From positions 25,634-89,633 of the forward strand of contig JAECUM010006780.1 in NCBI GenBank assembly GCA_016617855.1: a stretch of 64,000 bases of DNA. The letters run 5' to 3'. Of this stretch, positions 35,641-43,453 are shown piece by piece. The translations under genes were made by a program, and so were the position numbers. The notes below the pieces were generated by a model. That model ran no database searches, was not told where the DNA came from, and was given only the letters and a program-made list of their open reading frames with translations. Every line of letters begins with the position of its first letter. The stretch's first letter is position 1. Source of the stretch: Megalonaias nervosa. Taxonomy: Eukaryota > Mollusca > Bivalvia > Unionida > Unionidae.

Positions 35641-36163
35641 GAGACATCAAAGTTGAAGATGGGAAACAAAACAGCGAAATCGCCCATCGAGACTTAAGTG
35701 CCTGTGTCCACGTCTTGATACTTCTGCATGGCCTCCATCAATATCATGTACGCGCGAAAATAATATCGGGTGGCAGGAGAGAAGTTGCATTCGAGTTCTC
35801 TCTCAGGGTATTGTCTGGAGTTGATGCGGACGTGAATCCGAGACAGATTGAGATGTTTAATGTTGTGCTTATTTTGAATTTCTCCATTGTTAAGCTGCTC
35901 CGCCAGCTGAAAGGCGACGAAGACGTGTCTGGGAGTTTGCTTCCTGGGTTGGTGGTAACTCTCCACAAGGTATTAGTCTGTTGAGCAACAAACTGTTGCA
36001 TGTAAATGCGGTGTTGTTCGAAGTAGAGTTTCTTAGTGAATCGAGCTAACGTCGTCTCCTGTTCGAACATGTGTGTGGTGAAGTGAGTGATTTTGAGTGT
36101 GATAAAAATTACCATAATCGTTTTAATCCACATCCTGACATGATGGCGCCAAGAAAGTGACAT
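35612..36163 (-). pseudogene. family B major capsid protein, C-terminal part only
   Basis: Two frames joined by a frameshift near 35960 give TLWRVTT followed by PRHVFVAFQLAEQ, HLNLSRIHVRINSRQYPE, RYYFRAYMILMEAMQKY and, after an in-frame TAA at 35694-35696, FAVLFPIFNFDVSKK. These are second-jelly-roll landmarks of the Polinton capsid (W.V.T....PR.VFVAFQ ... HLNL..I...INS..YP). The N-terminal barrel and the last 40 or so residues are missing. It is distant from the family A capsid. Confidence 0.65.
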
Positions 36164-36495
36164 TGTGAGCTTGGAATACTGACCTTTTTGTCCAAGTCCT
36201 GTAAGATTTTTTCGGATCGCTTGCTGTAGATCCTAGACGTTTTTTGAAGAGCCTTCTTTGCCTCCTTGTAAAATGGCAACTCTGTTATGGGAGATTGTGC
36301 TGCTGTAGTTGCCACGGAAATGAGTTTGATGGCTATTTTTTGTCCTACTGCCGTTCGAGCTGAAGGGGCGGCTCCGGTGGCTCCCGCTTCGGCCGCCTTG
36401 AGAGCCATAGGTGAAACTTTGGCGGCAATGCCTGGAACGGCTGCACGTACGGAAGAAAACACAATTTTACGTCGTTGAACTCGTGATGGTTTCAT
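36109..36495 (-). CDS. family B Ala-rich basic protein
   Basis: An ORF of 128 residues beginning MKPSRVQRRKIVFSSVRAAV. It has an Ala-rich hydrophobic stretch (ALKAAEAGATGAAPSARTAV) and a basic helical C-terminus (KEAKKALQKTSRIYSKR). The place next to the capsid gene and the composition suggest a PX- or pVI-like virion protein, but sequence similarity is not convincing. Intact start and stop. The last residues probably run past the original end. Confidence 0.45.
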   Translation of the reverse strand: MKPSRVQRRKIVFSSVRAAVPGIAAKVSPMALKAAEAGATGAAPSARTAVGQKIAIKLISVATTAAQSPITELPFYKEAKKALQKTSRIYSKRSEKILQDLDKKVSIPSSQCHFLGAIMSGCGLKRLW

Positions 36496-36535
36496 CGTTG
36501 CTTTATTTTAACTACGAACATTTTTTTAGACGTGC

Positions 36536-36590
36536 CTACGACGTCTTGCGTCTCCATCAGACTTTACGCTAAGACGTCTTGCGTCTCACA
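36536..36590. promoter_or_regulatory. duplicated ACGTCTTGCGTCT motif
   Basis: GACGTCTTGCGTCT occurs twice, about 35 bp apart, in the short gap between the penton gene and the next minus-strand gene. Each copy contains GACGTC, a palindrome. It could be an element-specific promoter or terminator. Function unknown. Confidence 0.35.
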
Positions 36591-37283
36591 TGCAAATAAT
36601 AGGTGATTCTTTCGTTGTTGTTATCGATGGTATTTCCAGACTGATCGATGAGTCACATAGTGATTTCAGAGATCGCGTATGTGTTGGTGATGGGTTAGTA
36701 GATGAGTAGATGAGAGAACCCGGTTGGACGTTAATGAACGTCAAACAAATTACGTTGGAGGCAGAGCTCACGAAAGATAACGATCCTTGGACGATCGAAC
36801 GGTTGATGAGGATGCTGTTGACATCGGTGATATTGACAGGTAGATCTCTAACGTAAACTCCACTCCCGTCCACGATAATGCCTGCATTAAACCCAAGAAG
36901 AGGTCCGATCGAGTTGGAGATGTTTAAATTCCACCACATATCCTCCTGAAAGCGTGATTCTTGTACGCAGCGTGGAGTAAGTTGGCTCTGTTTTGATGCT
37001 TGCTGAGGTATCTCCGTTGGCAGTGATCACGCGATGTCCGTGATGTTGTACCCACCTGGGGAAATCGTGATCGTCTTTCGTGGAGCACCCCCTGACGGTG
37101 CAGCCGTCCAGTACGAAAACTGGTTGTTGCTCGTGGTGACATTGAAAAACTGTTAAAGATTTCGGCCGAGATGAGCACGATTTCGTACGACGATTGTTGG
37201 TCGAATTTCAACGGTCGATTATACCTCACTGTGGACGTGACCGTTTTCGAGTCAAACAACAGCTTAGTATCGGTGAGAGCCAT
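36586..37283 (-). pseudogene. family B penton-like minor capsid protein, frameshifted
   Basis: It starts MALTDTKLLFDSKTVTSTVR with YEIVLISAEIFNSF. A middle segment in other frames reads TITISPGGYNITDIA, and the C-terminal frame reads ISNSIGPLLGFNAGII, LPVNITDVNSILINRSIVQG and VQPGSLIYSS. The order (S....N....PPGxYxI..I..., then SxG.LLGF, then VxxI.V...I..GS) is that of the Polinton minor capsid (single jelly roll, penton). At least two frameshifts. Confidence 0.65.
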
Positions 37284-37296
37284 TTGGAAAACTCTT

Positions 37297-38597
37297 CTAC
37301 ATCAAGTCTTCGTACAAAATTCGATACCGATTCGACGTCACCAGTTGCTGATCCAAAAGATGATTGAAGATTTCCACCGTCTCGTTGTCGATCTCCGCAC
37401 CATTTCCAGCTTGTTTAGAAGCGATCAGCAACTTGAGTCGAGAGACGATCTTGGCAGCGGTATGAAAGTAGCGTATGCCACTTCCGGTCTTCTCACCCTT
37501 CTTTGGTACAGAAAACAATGATTTTGACTTTTCTTTTATTCTTGACTGCTGCGCCTGCTGCTCAGACATTTTTTTACTCGCTCTTGTTCTAAGTAATCTC
37601 CGTACGCTTTCTCTTTTGTCAGCAGAAATCTTAAGGTCCTTGTTTAACTTTTTTAATTTCTCTGTTATTTCACTCATCCTAATCCCTTCTTTCTTATCCT
37701 TTTCTGAGGTAGACTTAACTAGTAAACCATACTTTTGCTTTACTTTACCAAGTAATTCACGTGCTGCTGAAATGTCGAAATAATCTTCCTCCAAGGCTGT
37801 GCCTTTTCTTTTTAAATATTCTTGCATGGCATCAAATTTTTTTCCTTCAAAATCAATTAATCATCCTAAGCTCGAATCGGGTTCTAAATACTTTATCTCC
37901 TTGAGGAGTTCACGAGCAGAATCCACAACTTTACCATCTTCATGTTCGCTAAATGCAGTGAGTTTTTCTTCCTCTTCCTTTAGCTTTTTTTGTGTATCAT
38001 TGCTCTCTTCTTCCTGCTTACGCGCCTCCTTTAACTTTGATTTTGCAAGTTCTTCTTCTTGTATCTTTTCAGTCTAGCTCTTCCTTTTTTTTATCTTTTC
38101 CTGCCTTACTTCTTCTCTTCTTGTATCTTCTTCTGCCTAGCTTTTTCCTCTTCTTGTATCTTTTCCTGCCTAACTTCTTCCTCTTTTCTGGCTTCTTCAC
38201 GCATGGCTTCTTCCTCTTCTTGTATCTCCTTGTTACTTCCCTAGTTTCTGTCTTCTTTTTGCCAGTTTCCGCAGGTTGTCTTGGAGCTATTACATTAGTT
38301 GATGTAGTTGGAGGTTGTTTTGTAGAAGTAGTTTTTACTTTAGGTTGTTTTGGAGTTGCTACTGCCGGTGCTAAATCCTCCAACAACTGTTGTTGCTGAC
38401 GCTGAGTCGTTGTGAGCCTTTGCAGCATCTGATCCTGTTTATCATTGTACGTCGTCTTGGCTTCGTTGATTTTGGCTATGAGTAGTTTTAAACAATTCTA
38501 CAGCCACATCACGCTGAAAGGACTGCTGATCTATTTTGTCTTCGAACACGCGTTGACGTAAGGCTGCCAAGCTGTTCGATAAACTTTTTGAGGACAT
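37297..38597 (-). pseudogene. family B coiled-coil protein, broken
   Basis: It begins near MSSKSLSNSLAALRQRVFED, continues in another frame through MLQRLTTTQRQQQQLLEDL and a Lys/Arg-rich repeat region (RYKKRKKLG units at about 38150), and ends in an open frame of 176 residues. The end reads KTGSGIRYFHTAAKIVSRLK, LLIASKQAGNGAEIDNETVE and YRILYEDLM. The tail matches the family A gene 1 tail. Repeated KKRYKKRKKLG units have expanded in tandem. Probably long coiled coil. Function unknown. Confidence 0.55.
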
Positions 38598-39372
38598 CCT
38601 CGCGCTGACGACATGTAGTGACTTTTTTGAACGGCATGGACGATATTTGCCTCGACCACATATAGTAATCAGGCAGGTAAAATTCGTCAAAACCCTTGCG
38701 ATACCGTTCCAGAATTGTTTCATCGTCGCGATTAAGCATCATGAAATCGTGTTTGGGCGGTGTCGCTTCGGCATAGCAGTCTTTGAATTGCCTTGCGGTG
38801 ATGCCGGCTCAGCGGTCTCTCGCGATCCTGTCTACGTCTTGGTTATCCAACCCAGAGAACAGAACACAACATCCCTTGTTGCGTTGGATGTATTTGGGAA
38901 CGTCATAGTACGACTGAGTGAAATAAATACTGTTGGAACGTTTGTGCCTCGACAACGAAAATTACTCGCAGATTTTACTCATGTTCTCGCGGTCGATTTT
39001 TATGTCGTCAAACACGATGATCTTGTGCAGGTCTGAGTCCAAGTTTTCCACCGGCTGAATCATGTCTGGATCCGATAACGTAAAGACGTCTCTGGCAACA
39101 CTCGCGGAGATAGCCACCATCGAATTTTCAGTGACATCGTTGCCGACTGCGTAACCAAAAGTGATCATCTTGTGGTATTTGTCGTGATGAGGATTGAACG
39201 TGTACAGAATGACTCGATTGTACATGAATATGTCGTTGAGAAGCATGTTCATGATCAGGTTGGTCTTGCCACGGCTGGTCGGGCCCACGATCATGTAATG
39301 GCAGTCCGGCATCAAAAAATTATGCGGATGCTCTGAGCTTTTTTCCTTCGTGTCGAAGTTAACGATATTCAT
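38509..39372 (-). pseudogene. family B DNA-packaging ATPase, two stops
   Basis: It starts MNIVNFDTKEKSSEHPHNFL. A Walker A GPTSRGKTN and a Walker B KIIVFDD are intact. Then come a TAA at 38962-38964, SIYFTQSYYDVPKYIQRN, a TGA at 38809-38811, and a C-terminal LERYRKGFDEFYLPDYYMW. This is the FtsK/HerA (A32-like) ATPase of Polintons, which would pump DNA into capsids. The end of the gene overlaps the coiled-coil gene in another frame, so the exact 3' limit is uncertain. Confidence 0.8.
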
Positions 39373-39420
39373 GGTTTATATATATTCATGGTTTATATAA
39401 AATTCACGTAGTGAATCAGA
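39373..39420. promoter_or_regulatory. bidirectional promoter between ATPase and fibre genes
   Basis: A 48-bp gap separates divergent start codons at 39372 (-) and 39421 (+). It holds two tandem ATTCATGGTTTATATA units, each with a TATA-like TTTATATA. The arrangement suggests shared divergent transcription of the two gene sets. Confidence 0.5.
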
Positions 39421-40560
39421 ATGTCGTACACTACCTTTGGAACATTGGTAGGCTCTGGAAGCAATTTCTCGTCGGGCGACTATGCTGCCGAACTAGTCAC
39501 AAAAGTGAACCGCGCGGCGATTCCATGACGGATCATCTCAACATGAGCGGGCACAGTCTAACAAATGTCGAAGATGTGAGTTATCCTGCCCCGGATACCA
39601 ATGCTGTGCGTTGGTTTCACGTGAACCTACTGCCCAAGACGAAATTATTGCTGTCTGGTGGCATGATGACTCTCGACATCAACATAAACGGGTTAAGCTT
39701 GCATTGACTTCCATCGGCCACGGCAGGGTCTTCTCAAGCTGTGAGAGCCTCCGATATGTATGTAGCAATGGTGACAAAATACAATAAAAACGGGAGGAAC
39801 AATCAGCTTCACCGTCTCAGTGACGGGCACGTTGTCCATCGCAGGACAAGTGACGAGTGACCTAGCCTCTGCGACGTCTGGCACCATATCCAACAATCCA
39901 AGACGAGTGGGAGTCAGTGGAGGACTCCACACGAGATCGACCATGATCTACCATTTTGAAACTCTAGATCGTTCTATCTACGTTAATAGAGATACCAGTG
40001 GAAATTACAGCCCGATCAACTTGCATACGATAGAAGGATTCCGCATTATAAATACGACGGACCAACCTCTGATGATCATGAGCGATGCCATCATCAATTG
40101 GTACAGGATCACCTCGATGGGAAATAATAATCCGTATGGACTACCTACCACATGGCCCATCACAGATACAACTCAAGCAATTTCGTATGACCAGCTCAAC
40201 TCGTTTGGAGCCACTAAGTTGTCGTTGACGGGTGGCACCATGATGGGAAATTTGGCCATGTCAGGATTTAAGGTGACTGGTCTTACTACGACGGGAATAC
40301 CTTCTCAGGACAGCGCCGTCAGTTACAAGCAAGTGACCAACTACGCGTTGGCTAAGACAGGAGGATCCATGACGGGTAATCTCAACATGGAACACAATAA
40401 AATTTTTTTGCAGTACACGCCCGTTAACACCATCGACGTCGTCAACGAACTGTATGTGGATGCACGTCGTGTCAAAAATAACCATGGCCACGTTTCAGCG
40501 ACATTTGGAAATCAATCTGGATTTTCTGTCTCAGCATCGTTGGAAACTACGCATGTCTAG
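39421..40560 (+). pseudogene. family B fibre-like protein with phage-type repeats
   Basis: It starts MSYTTFGTLVGSGSNFSSGD, is frameshifted near 39520 and again near 39700-39820, then is open for 246 residues to the end. At least three repeats of the form G(G/S)xMTGNLxMxxxKxxxL are followed by a DAV...YV motif: LNMSGHSLTNVEDVSY, GGTMMGNLAMSGFKVTGL and GGSMTGNLNMEHNKIFL. This repeat is typical of trimeric tail-fibre shafts of tailed phages. Between repeats lies a possible beta-rich domain (about 39900-40150). The likely role is a capsid spike or fibre for attachment (inference). Confidence 0.6.
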
Positions 40561-41001
40561 CGACGACGATTTGTTCGAAAGGAAGGCGGCGACGCCCACA
40601 GAAAGGATCTCGAGCGCATGGACAAGGTCATCTATCCAAAACGCTTCCGCGTAGGTCTGTCAAAAAGCATAATTGTTTCTGCAGGTTGCACTGGAATACG
40701 AGTACGTGGAGACGAGCGTGGCTGTGATGGCGTCCGACGACGGCTCTGGCGAACTGGAGCCTCTGAAGGCTATAGAAGCCTTATTTTACATGATCATGTA
40801 CAAAGGTTATGGACAGGTACATCCCGATCTGGTGGCAGAAGCGCGCCAGTATCTGGAGAGTTTCGACGAATAAGAACTCTCGAATAAGCTATCCAATGTT
40901 TTGAAGGACTCTGTCCCAAAGGATATTTCGTCAATCCTGCAGCAGCCACTCCGGATCTGCTCAAAATGATAAACGATCGAAAAGCCTACCCCAGCAAGTA
41001 G
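40553..41001 (+). pseudogene. family B small acidic protein, frameshifted
   Basis: It starts MSSDDDLFERKAATPTERIS, overlapping the last 8 bases of the fibre gene. It is frameshifted near 40650 into YEYVETSVAVMASDDGSGEL and FYMIMYKGYGQVHPD, then into GYFVNPAATPDLLKMINDRK. No known family. The overlap with the fibre gene suggests co-expression. Confidence 0.45.
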
Positions 41002-41037
41002 TCTGCCACTTTGTATCGTATCCCTTTAAAATAGGTA

Positions 41038-41260
41038 ATGCTCGATGAGATGCTAGTCTACGAAAAAGTAAATAGAAACAGAGAAAAACATAGCCAGTGC
41101 TTTTTGTTATCTTTATAAGTACGACCGTGGAGATTCCTATGATGTCGGTGATTACACCTTTCTAGATGTGGATGAGCAACATATGTACTTAGAGTATGTT
41201 AACCTGCAGGTGACATCTGACACGCTTGCAGATCTCGTCAAGATAAATCAACAGACATAA
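41038..41260 (+). pseudogene. family B small protein, frameshifted
   Basis: Starts MLDEMLVYEKVNRNREK and resumes in another frame as YKYDRGDSYDVGDYTFLDVD and YVNLQVTSDTLADLVKINQQ. No known family. Confidence 0.35.
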
Positions 41261-41309
41261 ATCAAACATACTATGAAGTCCATAAAGCCACCCGGAACTT
41301 CTTACAACG

Positions 41310-41810
41310 ATGAAAGTGGATCAAACGCACATCAGATTCTTAAAAGAAAACTTATCCCAACTGGAGTTGTTCATCCACAGTTTAGTGGACGCTGAAACAT
41401 AGAGAAAATGATCCTCGACTTTAACCACATTGACGAAAGCCTGTCCGCGGAGCAACGTAGCAAACTTGAAGTGTCCTATCGCGATTATCATCGTCGCTTC
41501 TACATCTACAAACATGCATATCGGCGTTACAAACGCATCCTGAGAGTCACTTCGATCATTTTGTTCATGGTGACCGCGACTGGGGTCATTTCCACGGGCG
41601 CCTTGGGAAATCGGCTGATGTTGTTTTTGTCCGGAGTGGGACTGACGTTGCAGACGCTGATGAAACGTTTCGAGCTGCGATTGGAGGCCAAAACAAAATT
41701 GTACCAAACAAGCCATGTTGGCCTATCAGAAAATGCTGAATAAACTAAAATCTTATCTGTGAGGACTTCCTTCGAGATGACGTTTTTAATATGCGAAATG
41801 AGATTCATGG
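41310..41810 (+). pseudogene. family B two-helix membrane protein
   Basis: It starts MKVDQTHIRFLKENLSQLEL, has an in-frame TAG at 41400-41402, then YRRYKRILRVTSIILFMVTA followed by a second hydrophobic segment (LMLFLSGVGLTLQTL), then a frameshift near 41705 into a helical tail. The plan (helix, RRYKR..., two membrane segments, KKxxKHxK..., short tail) is that of a small membrane protein found in many Polintons. The family A gene at 48769-49316 is its counterpart. Function unknown. Confidence 0.55.
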
Positions 41811-41877
41811 ATGACCTTATCGTGGACAAGGTAGTCAATCAATGTACAACTCTGAGCAAGCCAGAAATATAAAGAGA

Positions 41878-42132
41878 ATGTCTGACGAAGATGTCTTTGT
41901 GACCGACGTGGACTTGCACCATCCAGAAGCGCTCTACGAAGCCATCGCCACGGTGTTACAAGATAACGTTCCCGTGCACACGGAATTGATGTTGACCAAG
42001 GCGCAAGGAACGTCGCTTGGGCAAATCTTACTTACACGAGAACATCGCATAGCTTTGGCTCAGAATGGCGTCGTCAAAATCTACTACAATGAGAATATGA
42101 TCCGACAGCACTGTACGCGATGTCTGAGCTAA
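41878..42132 (+). CDS. intact 84-residue HCxxC protein
   Basis: Starts MSDEDVFVTDVDLHHPEALY and ends YNENMIRQHCTRCLS. Open from ATG to stop. The C-terminal HCxxC could be half a zinc site. A degraded relative follows at 42178-42490. No known family. Confidence 0.45.
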   Translation: MSDEDVFVTDVDLHHPEALYEAIATVLQDNVPVHTELMLTKAQGTSLGQILLTREHRIALAQNGVVKIYYNENMIRQHCTRCLS

Positions 42133-42177
42133 AAAAAGGTTAATAAAAGATTTGAAATTTGTCTTAATATAGCAACA

Positions 42178-42490
42178 TGGAGGACGTTGAGATGGTCGAG
42201 CATGTAAATGATACGAGAAACATGACCTACTCTTCGTGGAAAACAAGGAAGATCTCGAGGAGGCTATCATAAATTCGTTCCATCTCAGCATCTATATCCG
42301 AGTCAATCTCAGTGTGACAAAATTCATCGGGATAAGAAGTGACCTCGTCTTGCTCACGGCGGCATAGCAGAAAACGCACAACGACACATGCACGCTCAAT
42401 ATGTCTTACGATAAAGAACTTTTGTTCAAGCACTGCATCTCCTGCATGCATCGAGAAGAGCTCCTCAAGTTGCTGTATCGATCCACGTAA
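42178..42490 (+). pseudogene. degraded paralog of the HCxxC protein
   Basis: Starts MEDVEMVEHVNDTRNM, is frameshifted near 42225, and has an in-frame stop near 42368. The end reads YDKELLFKHCISCMHREELL. The FV...(D/E)LEEAI...YD+..+..HC..C layout parallels the gene just upstream, indicating an old tandem duplication. Confidence 0.45.
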
Positions 42491-42519
42491 ATAGAAAAAA
42501 GGATTTGAAACATGTTTTT

Positions 42520-42985
42520 GGACATATTTGTTTGCTATCCGCTTGGTCTTATGTCCAAATTGCACAAAAGATTTTCTGAGTTATCTCTGTTAAGATGAAA
42601 GACGGGTTAGCCGATGGGGACCACTCCACGATGAGCTTAAAACATAAAACGATGACGGTACATAGAAGACCGTATTCCGTTGACAAACACATACACGATG
42701 GAAAATACCGTCGTGCTAAACCTTACCACGTGTCTGATTTTAGTGCGTACTCTCCTTACCTCGCCTTCCTCGTTCGCTTCGTAACTACGAAACACTGGAT
42801 GGATCTTCCATGAGAAATAAATGTTTCCTGCTCCATGTTTGATCTTAGCCAAAAACTCGTTGAAAATCTCTGAATGATTTTTGAGCTTCAGAGTCGTTCT
42901 GGTGTTTTCGTAGCAATATTTAATCGATCGGATATTTTTACCACCACAACGCTGGCATAACTAGAGTTGACCTCGTACTCCTTCA
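42520..42985 (-). pseudogene. HNH endonuclease-like gene, broken
   Basis: The minus-strand frame opens with a zinc-ribbon-like CQRCGGKNIRS, then IYFSWKIHPVFRSYEANEEGEVRRVRTK, a VYVFVNGIRSSMYRHRFM segment, a stop, then AHRGVVPIG, a stop, and VFHLNRDNSENLLCNLDI. The sequence of modules (W..IPxF..YEAS..GEVRR.....VN....VHR...AxxG..P.G..V.H.NxDxxDNRLxNL) is that of NUMOD/HNH-type endonucleases common in phages and large DNA viruses. Two in-frame stops and loss of key His suggest it is dead. It is encoded against the direction of its neighbours. Confidence 0.55.
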
Positions 42986-43164
42986 TGACATCCCAAGCAG
43001 GCTTTCATCCCTGATCAAGGCATAATGCTGAGCGCAGTACTATCATACTATAGTACAAGGTCTGTTGAAATTGTCCGTACTACCCTGAGGCAGCCACACG
43101 CACATGTTTGTGTCCCACGTGTAGGCATTGTTCGATATAATACACATTAAAATTGTTTTATGTC

Positions 43165-43435
43165 AGAAATAAACAAGCAATTAGAGACACAAATACAGGA
43201 TTATTATGAAGCATCGTCATCAGTGCGAGGATAGACAAAAATCTTGTCTTGATTAAAAATATACAAGCAGTTAGAGAAATAAGTACAGGACTATTATACA
43301 TCATCGTTATCAGTGCGAGGATAGACCAACATCTTGTCTTGAGTAAAAATTAACAAGCAATTAGAGAAACAAAATACCAGACTATCATATAGCATCGTCA
43401 TCGGTGTGAGGATAGACCAACATTTTGTCTTAGTA
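43165..43435. repeat. 90-bp tandem repeat, three copies
   Basis: Each unit carries AACAAGCAATTAGAGA, ATCGTCATCAGTGCGAGGAT and CAACATCTTGTCTTGAGTA. The array lies directly upstream of the DNA polymerase start codon at 43454. Non-coding. Confidence 0.8.
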
Positions 43436-43453
43436 TCAACAAAACGCAGAATT

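Noticed and set aside
35039..35650. 203-codon minus-strand ORF as one protein
   Set aside because: Only its first 40 residues resemble a chromodomain. The rest is low in coding signal and overlaps a better plus-strand ORF.
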